From Cyclobacteriaceae bacterium (GTDB lineage Bacteria > Bacteroidota > Bacteroidia > Cytophagales > Cyclobacteriaceae): a stretch of DNA of 8,026 bases. The stretch lies in contig JAOUKJ010000171.1 of NCBI GenBank assembly GCA_029882675.1, positions 1 through 8,026 on the forward strand. The letters are read 5' to 3'. A program made the translations under genes and the position numbers. A model generated the notes under the pieces. The model was given only the letters and a program-made list of their open reading frames with translations. It was not told the DNA's origin and searched no databases. Positions 1-6,298 of this stretch are shown piece after piece (the stretch's first letter is position 1; every line of letters starts with the position of its first letter).

Positions 1-1558
1 TATCCAGGGTTTTAATTTTACTGGCTACCCCTTCATGATGCTGGTCTTTATAGACAAAATAGTGTGTATTGCCCCGGGCAGCAATCTGGGGAAGGTGGGT
101 AATGGTGATGACCTGATGTACTTTACCCATCTGTTGCATCATCAGGCCTAACTTTTGTGCAATCTCACCGGATATTCCGGTATCTATTTCGTCAAAAATA
201 ATCGTGGGAAGGGCCGTTTTTCCAGCCATCAGGTATTTGACGCAAAACATCAATCTGGAAAATTCGCCCCCGGAAGCCACTTTACGAAGTTCTTCCGGAG
301 CAACTCCTTTATTCGCGCTGAATAATAAACTGATCAGATCCGTGCCCAGTGGTCCCGGGGCACTCAGGGCATGCCTGATATCCAGCCGGGCATCGGGCAT
401 TGACAAACCGGCCAGTAAAGTGGCGATGTTTTTCTCAATATCAGGTAAGGCCCTTAGGCGCTTTTCGCTCAGTTTGTTACCGGCCTGGTTTACTGCAGCT
501 AGCGCTTCATCCCGGGCTTTTTCAGCCATGGCCAGCGTATCATCCAGGTTTTCCACTTTGCCCACCTTTTCTTCCAGCTCCTGTTGAATAGTCAAAAGTT
601 GATCTACCGATTGGATCCCATGTTTTTGTTGAAGCCGGTAGAAAAGCCCCAACCTTTCGCTGATTTCCTCAGCACGCTCCGGGTCGATTTCCACCTGATT
701 TTCTTCACTTTCAATGTCCCTGAGCAGTTCTTTCAATTCAATAAACAGGCCACTGGCCCGCTGACTCAGGTCGTCATACCTTGAGACAATTCCAGCCAGT
801 TTGACTAAAGCAGATTGAAGTGCATTGGCCTGACTAATCATTGAGCATTCAGACCGGTCGAGAATTTCCAGTGCCTGGTTAAGCTCCGTTTTTATTTCTT
901 CGGTATGTTCCAGTACCTGTAGTTCTTTTTCCAGTTCTTCCTGTTGGCCGGATATCAGGTTTGCATTAATTAATTCATCATATTGAAAGCGGTTAAAATC
1001 GTACTCCCGTCGCATTTCATGGGCTTGTGCATACAATTGCTCATAATGCGTTTCCGCATTTTTGTAGGTGGAGTAGCATATTTTGTACGTCTCAAGCAAG
1101 GATTCCGAACCCGCAAAGGTGTCAATCAGGTTAAGTTGGAAATACCTGTCGGCAAGCAGGAGGTTATCATGTTGAGAATGAATATCAACCAGGAAATCAC
1201 CCACTTTTCGCATGACATCCAGGCGAACGGGGGAGTCATTGATAAAGGCCCTGGATTTTCCGGATGAAGTAATTTCCCGGCGCAGGATGGTGGTCTCTTC
1301 GTAGTCCACATCTTCTTCTTTAAAGACCGGCCCCAATTGATATTCCCCGATCTTAAACTCTCCTTCGATGACACATTTCTCATCAGCTGATAAAAGGGCC
1401 TTACCATCGGCACGGTTGCCAAGCAGCAACCCCATGGCGCCAAGCATGATGGACTTACCAGCCCCGGTTTCTCCTGTAATGGTATTCAGGCCTGCGGAGG
1501 GTTTGATCTCCAGGTGCCTGATCAGCGCATAGTTTTTTATGAGTAACCTGACGAGCAT
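1..1558 (-). CDS. recN: DNA repair protein RecN (SMC-like ATPase), 3' end cut by window edge
   Basis: RecN is a cytoplasmic SMC-family ATPase that acts early in recombinational repair of double-strand breaks. I translated the minus strand from the ATG at 1558-1556 and found 519 codons with no stop before the left edge. RecN is usually about 550 residues, so only about 30 C-terminal residues are missing. Seen in order: N-terminal Walker A GETGAGKS (residues 29-36), the IHSQHDNLLL Q-loop-like stretch, a long Glu/Leu/Gln-rich coiled-coil region (about 155-400), FSANKG just before the ABC signature ASGGEFSR (428-435), Walker B IIFDEID (D456, E457), and the switch histidine in ITHLPQIAARG (H488). 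The start gives the usual N-terminus, with the NYALI motif at residues 9-13. No Shine-Dalgarno is present. The gene diverges from the lipoprotein gene and its intact half shows no sign of damage. Identification is very secure. Confidence 0.97.
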   Translation of the reverse strand, partial: MLVRLLIKNYALIRHLEIKPSAGLNTITGETGAGKSIMLGAMGLLLGNRADGKALLSADEKCVIEGEFKIGEYQLGPVFKEEDVDYEETTILRREITSSGKSRAFINDSPVRLDVMRKVGDFLVDIHSQHDNLLLADRYFQLNLIDTFAGSESLLETYKICYSTYKNAETHYEQLYAQAHEMRREYDFNRFQYDELINANLISGQQEELEKELQVLEHTEEIKTELNQALEILDRSECSMISQANALQSALVKLAGIVSRYDDLSQRASGLFIELKELLRDIESEENQVEIDPERAEEISERLGLFYRLQQKHGIQSVDQLLTIQQELEEKVGKVENLDDTLAMAEKARDEALAAVNQAGNKLSEKRLRALPDIEKNIATLLAGLSMPDARLDIRHALSAPGPLGTDLISLLFSANKGVAPEELRKVASGGEFSRLMFCVKYLMAGKTALPTIIFDEIDTGISGEIAQKLGLMMQQMGKVHQVITITHLPQIAARGNTHYFVYKDQHHEGVASKIKTLD

Positions 1559-1618
1559 TAATTTGTTGTTGTGGAAATATTTGCAATATTAAAAATTTTG
1601 CAGGTGAATTAATTATTA

Positions 1619-1650
1619 TCTGTGAATTTTCGTGTCAGATACTATCTTTG
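1619..1650 (+). promoter_or_regulatory. Candidate Bacteroidota-type promoter of the lipoprotein gene
   Basis: TATCTTTG at 1643-1650 is a perfect match to the Bacteroidota -7 consensus TAnnTTTG. A TCTG at 1619-1622 stands 20 bases upstream where the -33 TTTG is expected, with one mismatch. Transcription would start near 1655, giving a leader of about 25 AT-rich bases before the ATG at 1682. The spacer 1559-1681 is shared with the divergent recN, for which I found no convincing matching promoter. Confidence 0.55.
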
Positions 1651-1681
1651 CAAAAATTATATAACTTAATTTTATAAAATT

Positions 1682-2257
1682 ATGAAAAAAACACTCCTGT
1701 TATTTGGTTTTGCGCTTATTGTTGGACTTAGTGCCTGCAAAGATCCGGTGCCTGTGAATGAGGAAGAAATAATCACTACGCTTACACTTAGTTTTCAGGA
1801 GATAGATTTAAGTAATAATGCAGTCGGCACTCCTTTTTCAGCTTCATGGGCTGATGCGGATGGGGATGGTGGAAATGACCCTGTAGTAGATGGTATTACA
1901 CTCAAATCGGGTAGCCGGTATAAAGTTTCACTAAAAGTACTCAATGAAACCGTATCTCCTGCCGATGATATTACAACGGAAGTACAAGCCGAGGGCGAAG
2001 ACCATCAGTTTTTTTATACGCTGGATAACCCCTTAATGCTGGCCATTGGATATACTGATCAGGATGCGGCAGGGGATCCCATCGGAATAACAACGGTGTT
2101 TGAAGCGGGTAGTGCGTCTTCCGGTTTACTTACGGTGACATTACGCCACTTGCCCAACAAAACGGCAGAAGGCGTTTCAACAGGGGACATTACCAATGCC
2201 GGAGGAGAAACCGATATGGAGACTGTTCCTCCATTTTCCCTGGATATTATCAATTAA
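1682..2257 (+). CDS. Predicted outer-surface or periplasmic lipoprotein with a DADGDG loop
   Basis: The 191-residue protein starts with a typical lipoprotein signal: MKK, a hydrophobic stretch (residues 4-15), then lipobox LSAC with the lipidated cysteine at 19. After processing, the mature part is acidic and predicted to be beta-rich. It has an ITTLTLSF strand (31-38), a DADGDG loop (58-63) resembling calcium-binding Asp loops, a LNETVSPADDIT segment (87-98), LLTVTLRHLPNK (149-160) and AGGETD near the C-terminus (173-178). From memory, this arrangement matches a small lipoprotein family common in Bacteroidota and often found near TonB-dependent receptors; no receptor is in this window, and its biochemical role is not known to me. 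It has its own promoter and converges on the HisA-like gene (27 bases between stops), so it is probably monocistronic. The start is supported by the signal peptide directly after it. Calcium binding is only an inference from the loop. Confidence 0.85.
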   Translation: MKKTLLLFGFALIVGLSACKDPVPVNEEEIITTLTLSFQEIDLSNNAVGTPFSASWADADGDGGNDPVVDGITLKSGSRYKVSLKVLNETVSPADDITTEVQAEGEDHQFFYTLDNPLMLAIGYTDQDAAGDPIGITTVFEAGSASSGLLTVTLRHLPNKTAEGVSTGDITNAGGETDMETVPPFSLDIIN

Positions 2258-2272
2258 CTTGCTTTGTCAAGT
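2257..2272. terminator. Weak hairpin between convergent genes, possible terminator
   Basis: ACTTG (2257-2261) and CAAGT (2268-2272) form a 5-bp stem with a 6-base loop in the short gap between the stop codons of the lipoprotein gene and the HisA-like gene. The site suits termination, but the stem is short, AT-rich and lacks a proper U-tract, so this is a weak call. Confidence 0.2.
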
Positions 2273-2284
2273 AGGTTTAGAATA

Positions 2285-3019
2285 TTACTGGTTCACGGTG
2301 CCTAAGAAATGGGCAATATCATCCAGTCGGATTTGCCCTTCATAGAGGGCTTTTCCAACGATGACTGCAAAAACGCCCATTTCACTGAGGATTTTAATCT
2401 GGTCTAATTGGGTGGTACCACCACTGGCAAGCACACATATACCGGGAAACTGTTCAATAATTTTCTGATATAAACTGTAAGACGGGCCTTCCATCGACCC
2501 GTTTTTATTGATGTCGGTAGTTTTTACATATTTCAGGCCGCGTTCATAAAAGTATTCAATATGGGCAAAAAGATCCACATTGGTCTTTTTTTCCCAACCC
2601 CGCATTTCCACTTTTCCTTCCCGGGCATCAGCACCCAGTGTTATTTTTTCACGGCCATAACTCAATATCCAACTGGCAAACTCTTTTTTGTTCGTGATGG
2701 CAATACTGGCAGCCGTTACATACTTTGCCCCATATTCAAAAGCTTTGCTTAAATCACCATCGGTAGTTATTCCGCCGGTGAAATCAACTTTTACCGGAGT
2801 ATGGGCTGAAATCGCTTCGAGTATATGATAATTAAGTGATCTTCCGCGCTTGGCCCCATCGAGATCCACCAGATGCACTACCTCCATGCCATGATCATAA
2901 AAACGATTGGCAAGATCTACCGGGCTATCCTTGTAAACTTTTTGTGAATTTGGATCGCCTTTTGTCAATTGGATTACTTTTCCATCCCTTATGACTATCG
3001 AAGGTATTATTTGAATCAT
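2285..3019 (-). CDS. HisA-family TIM-barrel protein lacking both catalytic aspartates
   Basis: The 244-residue protein has the length and motif order of HisA, which isomerises ProFAR to PRFAR in histidine synthesis: IIPSIVIRDGK (4-14), LTKGD (18-22), HLVDLDGAK (49-57), VDFTGGI (78-84), LGADA (118-122, with D121 retained), TTDINKNGSMEGPS (167-180), ASGG (198-201) and VGKALYEG (221-228). Family knowledge: in E. coli HisA the acid/base pair is Asp7 and Asp176. The aligned residues here are Val9 (codon at 2993-2995) and Asn173 (codon at 2501-2503). The first phosphate-loop glycine is also changed (TGG for GGG), and AAS replaces the usual GGS or GS. A true HisA would hardly tolerate this, so I infer a paralog with a different or no catalytic role that may still bind a sugar phosphate. 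No other histidine genes are nearby. It lies 120 bases downstream of lysA on the same strand and has a candidate promoter of its own. Automated annotation would probably name it hisA. Confidence 0.85.
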   Translation of the reverse strand: MIQIIPSIVIRDGKVIQLTKGDPNSQKVYKDSPVDLANRFYDHGMEVVHLVDLDGAKRGRSLNYHILEAISAHTPVKVDFTGGITTDGDLSKAFEYGAKYVTAASIAITNKKEFASWILSYGREKITLGADAREGKVEMRGWEKKTNVDLFAHIEYFYERGLKYVKTTDINKNGSMEGPSYSLYQKIIEQFPGICVLASGGTTQLDQIKILSEMGVFAVIVGKALYEGQIRLDDIAHFLGTVNQ

Positions 3020-3069
3020 TGCGGCCTGCTACAGGTTAATACTTTTTTTGCCACTTAAATGAACAGTAG

Positions 3070-3100
3070 CCAATGTAAGTTACCAACTATGGGTGACAAA
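3070..3100 (-). promoter_or_regulatory. Candidate promoter for the HisA-like gene, inside the lysA-hisA-like gap
   Basis: Read on the minus strand, TTTG (3100-3097) is followed by a 19-base spacer and TACATTGG (3077-3070), which matches TAnnTTTG at all but one defined position. Elements and spacing fit the Bacteroidota -33/-7 consensus well. The leader would be about 45 bases to the ATG at 3019. This suggests the HisA-like gene can be transcribed apart from lysA. Confidence 0.45.
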
Positions 3101-3139
3101 AGCAAAAAAACCATTTATTACAGATGAATCCGGAGATCA

Positions 3140-4375
3140 TTAATCGAGCTCCACATCGACCAGGTTTTTTGTAATATCCTCAAAACTTTCACCTTTCCGT
3201 ATTAATAGTGGCTTGCCTTTATAAACCATGACTTCTGCGGGTCTTGCTCTGCTATTATAGTTCGAGGCCATCATAAATCCATAGGCTCCGGCATTTTTTA
3301 TGGCCAGCAAATCTCCTTCTCTTACTTCATGAAGCTTGCGGTCATAGCCAAACGTATCTGTTTCACAGATATAACCTACTACCGAATACACCCTGGATAG
3401 TCCCTGCGGGTTGGAGATGTTCACAATATCATGATATGCTTCGTACATCATTGGCCTGATCAGGTGGTTCAAACCTGAGTTTACGCCTACGAAAGCTGTG
3501 GCAGGTGTGGTCTTTATTACGTTGACCTTAACGATAAAAATACCAGCTTCACTGACTAAAAATTTTCCGGGCTCAAACCACATTTCCAGATCGCGCCCAT
3601 ATTCGACACAAAATGCTTTGAAACTTGCACCAAGTTTTATTCCCAGATCATAGACATTGGTGGTGATGTCCCCCTCTTTATAGGCTACCTTAAAACCACT
3701 GCCAAAGTCGATAAACCTGAGGTCAGGAAAGTCCCGAGCTACGCTAAACAGAATATCGGCCATTTTTAGAAAGACTTCAGCATCCAATATATCCGAGCCG
3801 GTATGCATGTGCAGTCCGCTGACCTGTAGGTTGTAGGTTTTTACGATGCGAAGAATATGTGGTAACTGATAGATAGAGATGCCAAACTTGGAATCGATAT
3901 GACCGGTAGATATTTTTACGTTTCCGCCAGCCATAATGTGTGGGTTTAGCCGGATGCTACAGGGCACCTTATCATGGTACTTATTGCCGAAATGCTCAAG
4001 AATAGAAATGTTGTCTATATTTATAGTCAGACCCATATCCACGGCCTCAATGATCTCATCAAAACTCACACAATTGGGGGTAAAAAGGATGTCTTCCGGG
4101 GCATAACCGGCATCCAGACCCAATTTGGCTTCGTTGATAGACACAGCGTCCAGCCCAGCGCCTTCTTGCCTCAGTAACTTCAATACAGCGGTATTGGTGA
4201 GCGACTTGCAGGCATATTTTATTTTGACGTTCAGATTGGAAAAAGCGCTGGTCAGGTTGGTATATTGCGCTACGATCTTTTCCGCATCATAAACATAAAG
4301 GGGCGTACCAAATTTGGCCGCTATTTCCTGTACAGGAATCCCCTGTATAGTATAAGAATTATTTTCAAGCTCCAT
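3140..4375 (-). CDS. lysA: Diaminopimelate decarboxylase LysA
   Basis: LysA is a cytoplasmic, PLP-dependent fold-III decarboxylase that converts meso-2,6-diaminopimelate to L-lysine and CO2, the last step of lysine synthesis. The 411-residue length is normal. Visible residues: YVYD near the N-terminus (27-30), the PLP-binding lysine in YACKS (K57), HMHTGSD (189-195, PLP stacking and phosphate binding), the glycine-rich DFGSGF (223-228), EPGK (268-271, substrate and phosphate contacts), the active-site cysteine segment CETD (C337, E338) and AGAY (362-365). All are expected for an active decarboxylase; the GSG in place of GGG is, as I recall, usual in Bacteroidota LysA. The ATG at 4375-4373 gives a normal N-terminus with no Shine-Dalgarno. 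The gene diverges from the kinase-murQ cluster and precedes the HisA-like gene. Its substrate is also a peptidoglycan building block, which gives a loose thematic link to the neighbouring sugar-salvage genes. Confidence 0.97.
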   Translation of the reverse strand: MELENNSYTIQGIPVQEIAAKFGTPLYVYDAEKIVAQYTNLTSAFSNLNVKIKYACKSLTNTAVLKLLRQEGAGLDAVSINEAKLGLDAGYAPEDILFTPNCVSFDEIIEAVDMGLTINIDNISILEHFGNKYHDKVPCSIRLNPHIMAGGNVKISTGHIDSKFGISIYQLPHILRIVKTYNLQVSGLHMHTGSDILDAEVFLKMADILFSVARDFPDLRFIDFGSGFKVAYKEGDITTNVYDLGIKLGASFKAFCVEYGRDLEMWFEPGKFLVSEAGIFIVKVNVIKTTPATAFVGVNSGLNHLIRPMMYEAYHDIVNISNPQGLSRVYSVVGYICETDTFGYDRKLHEVREGDLLAIKNAGAYGFMMASNYNSRARPAEVMVYKGKPLLIRKGESFEDITKNLVDVELD

Positions 4376-4383
4376 ATCAGGGC

Positions 4384-4391
4384 CAAAGATA
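4384..4391 (-). promoter_or_regulatory. Perfect -7 element very close to the lysA start
   Basis: On the minus strand TATCTTTG (4391-4384) matches TAnnTTTG exactly and ends only 8 bases before the lysA ATG. If used, the transcript would have a leader of only a few bases. No -33 TTTG is seen at the normal distance, so it may be fortuitous. Confidence 0.25.
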
Positions 4392-4437
4392 AAACAAATT
4401 GTTTATTTGGGCCTTATTTTCTATGACCACACCGAAT

Positions 4438-4477
4438 ATTCAATTAATCCCTTGAATCCGCAGACGGTTTATTCAAT
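4438..4477. promoter_or_regulatory. Repeated ATTCAA/TTGAAT half-sites in the divergent spacer, possible operator
   Basis: The 182-base spacer between lysA and the kinase gene contains ATTCAA (4438-4443), its inverted copy TTGAAT (4452-4457) after 8 bases, and a third copy ATTCAAT (4471-4477). The first overlaps the 8-base palindrome GAATATTC (4434-4441). The set lies where a regulator could control either divergent gene. AT-rich intergenic DNA produces such matches by chance, so support is weak. I found no well-spaced promoter for the kinase gene in this spacer. Confidence 0.25.
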
Positions 4478-4557
4478 GGAAACAATTGCTATCACATATT
4501 ACCTTTCGGTTATTTATCTTCACAAGAAAAAGGTAAATTGCCGTTTAGAATTTCAAT

Positions 4558-5400
4558 ATGAAAATAATTGCAGATAGTGGGGCTTCTAAAACAGCCTGGA
4601 GCGTTATACAAAACAACGGTGAGGTAAAGGTTTATGAAACAATGGGCCTTAATCCTTATAATGTTTCTGAGCGGCAAATTGATTTGGAGCTAAAAAATGG
4701 GTTTTTAAAAGATTTCCGTGATGTGGAATCCCGGATTTATTTTTACGGCGCAGGGTGCTCATCAATTGGAAATGTACGGCTCCTGACCAGGATGCTACAG
4801 GATGTATTGCCAAAGGCCAACATAAAGGTGGAAGATGATATGCTGGGCGCTGCCCGGGCCACTTGTAGTCATTCTGAGGGGATAGTAGGTATTCTGGGCA
4901 CAGGCTCAAATTCCTGTTATTATGATGGTGAAAAAATAGCGGGTAATATTACCTCTCTTGGCTTTATTCTGGGTGATGAAGGAAGTGGAGCCCACATGGG
5001 TAAAATTCTAATGGCCGATTTTGTCCGGAAAGAAATGCCACAAAATATTTATGACAAACTAAAAAATGAATTTAACCTGACGAGGGACAACATTCTGAAC
5101 AAGGTATACCGGGAAGAAAGACCCAATCGGTTTCTGGCTTCATTTGGAAGGTTTATTCTGGCAAATATGAATGAATCATATATCGCAAAATTGGTATTTT
5201 CAAGCTTTGAGGAATTTTTTAAAAATACCATCATGCGATACCCCCGTTATCAGGAAATGGATATTCATTTTGTGGGTTCTGTTGCTTATCATTTTGAAAA
5301 ATATTTACGCCAGGCCGCCTTACCAAATGAGATTAAGATCAAAAATATATTCGAAAACCCTATATCAGGATTAACTTTGTACCATTCAAATGGCGATTAA
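4558..5400 (+). CDS. BadF/BadG-family amino-sugar kinase, probable MurNAc/GlcNAc kinase (MurK-like)
   Basis: The 280-residue protein belongs to the BadF/BadG/BcrA/BcrD branch of the ASKHA (actin-like ATPase) fold, which includes N-acetylglucosamine kinase and MurK. Seen: the phosphate-1 loop ADSGASKT (5-12), YGAGC (63-67), the phosphate-2 and likely catalytic-aspartate region VEDDMLGAAR (91-100, D93/D94), GTGSNS (114-119), LGDEGSGAH (138-146) and the adenosine-site FVGSVA (238-243). No signal peptide or membrane segment is present, so it is cytoplasmic. MurK of Clostridium and Tannerella phosphorylates MurNAc and GlcNAc at O6 and pairs with MurQ. Here murQ follows after 3 bases, which makes MurNAc/GlcNAc the best substrate guess. 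The sequence alone cannot separate MurK from a pure GlcNAc kinase, so I give no symbol. The ATG at 4558 directly precedes the first beta strand and P-loop, supporting this start. Confidence 0.87.
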   Translation: MKIIADSGASKTAWSVIQNNGEVKVYETMGLNPYNVSERQIDLELKNGFLKDFRDVESRIYFYGAGCSSIGNVRLLTRMLQDVLPKANIKVEDDMLGAARATCSHSEGIVGILGTGSNSCYYDGEKIAGNITSLGFILGDEGSGAHMGKILMADFVRKEMPQNIYDKLKNEFNLTRDNILNKVYREERPNRFLASFGRFILANMNESYIAKLVFSSFEEFFKNTIMRYPRYQEMDIHFVGSVAYHFEKYLRQAALPNEIKIKNIFENPISGLTLYHSNGD

Positions 5401-5403
5401 ATA

Positions 5404-6219
5404 ATGACAAATATTACAGAATCATCCTCCAATTATAACGACCTGGAAAAATTATCCGTTATTGACTTACTCACCCATATCAATAGCGAAGACCATAACG
5501 TAGCCCCGGCTGTAAAACAAGTTTTACCTGCTATTGAGGTGCTGGTCACTGAAATTGTAAAAAAAATGAAAAAAGGGGGCCGACTCTTTTATATAGGTGC
5601 GGGTACCAGCGGAAGGCTGGGTATACTCGATGCCTCAGAAATACCTCCTACCTATGGTATGGAACACGGTTGGGTGATTGGTCTTATTGCTGGCGGGGAC
5701 AAAGCCATTCGCCGTTCGGTAGAGCATGCCGAAGATGATCCGCATCAGGCATGGAAAGATATGGAGGAGTACCAGATCAACAACAAGGATGTCGTGGTAG
5801 GTATTGCTGCTTCTGGCCGTACTCCCTATGTGATTGGCGGACTTCAGGCAGCAAATAAACACGGCCTCACCACGGGATGCATCACCTGTAATCCGGGGTC
5901 GGAACTGGCAAAGAATGCCAACTTCCCCATTGAAGTGGTTGTAGGGCCGGAATTCGTTACAGGAAGTACGCGAATGAAGTCGGGAACAGCACAGAAACTG
6001 GTGCTGAATATGATCTCCACCAGCGTGATGGTTCAACTCGGCAGGGTAAAAGGCAACAAAATGGTAGACATGCAACTGGCAAATATCAAACTCGTCGACA
6101 GGGGCGTGAGAATGGTTATGGAGGAATTGAGTATTGGCAGGGAAGAGGCTGAAAAATTAATTGAAAAGTATGGCTCAGTTAGAAAAGTCATTGATATAGT
6201 ACGGGAGGGAAAAAATTGA
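5404..6219 (+). CDS. murQ: N-acetylmuramic acid 6-phosphate etherase MurQ
   Basis: MurQ is a cytoplasmic SIS-domain lyase that removes D-lactate from MurNAc-6-phosphate to give GlcNAc-6-phosphate, the key step in reusing muramic acid from peptidoglycan. Seen: NSEDHNVAPAV near the N-terminus (27-37), the sugar-phosphate loop GAGTSGRLG (65-73), ASEIPPTYG with catalytic E79 (E. coli Glu83), EHAED with E110 (E. coli Glu114), GIAASGRTPYV (133-143) and the family signature FVTGSTRMKSGTAQKL (184-199). At 271 residues it is about 27 shorter than the E. coli enzyme because the C-terminal helical part after VDRGVRMVM is reduced; as I recall this is normal in Bacteroidota. It starts 3 bases after the kinase stop, so the two are almost certainly co-transcribed and probably translationally coupled. 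GlcNAc-6-P would then pass to NagA/NagB, which are not in this window. Confidence 0.97.
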   Translation: MTNITESSSNYNDLEKLSVIDLLTHINSEDHNVAPAVKQVLPAIEVLVTEIVKKMKKGGRLFYIGAGTSGRLGILDASEIPPTYGMEHGWVIGLIAGGDKAIRRSVEHAEDDPHQAWKDMEEYQINNKDVVVGIAASGRTPYVIGGLQAANKHGLTTGCITCNPGSELAKNANFPIEVVVGPEFVTGSTRMKSGTAQKLVLNMISTSVMVQLGRVKGNKMVDMQLANIKLVDRGVRMVMEELSIGREEAEKLIEKYGSVRKVIDIVREGKN

Positions 6220-6298
6220 AGTTAAGTTTTTGTATATTGGGTAGGATCCTGGCGCGGTGTCTTATTGCAGGATGAAATAAGCATTTAAAAAACGGCTA

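Noticed and set aside
204..587. Plus-strand open frame of 127 codons (and smaller ones up to 1267) in the first 1.5 kb
   Set aside because: Opposite strand of recN, whose frame carries the ABC signature and Walker B in this very stretch.
1126..1443. Minus-strand frame of 105 codons overlapping the recN N-terminal half
   Set aside because: It is in a different frame of the same strand as recN; the recN frame there is continuous and contains family motifs.
2993..2995. Explaining Val9 of the HisA-like protein as a sequencing error (GTC for GAC)
   Set aside because: It is one base from Asp, but the second catalytic aspartate is also replaced (Asn173) and phosphate-loop residues differ too, so independent errors are unlikely.
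4500..4522. TACCTTTC (4500-4507) and TATCTTCA (4515-4522) as -7 boxes for the kinase gene
   Set aside because: Each has one or two mismatches, and no TTTG/TTG lies at a 19-23 base spacing upstream.
5635..6075. Minus-strand open frame of 146 codons inside murQ
   Set aside because: Antisense to strongly conserved MurQ motifs; composition is rich in His/Cys/Arg with no domain signal.
6261..6281. Inverted repeat CTTATT/AATAAG after murQ as a terminator
   Set aside because: A 6-bp AT-only-rich stem with a 9-base loop and no U-tract is too weak to call.
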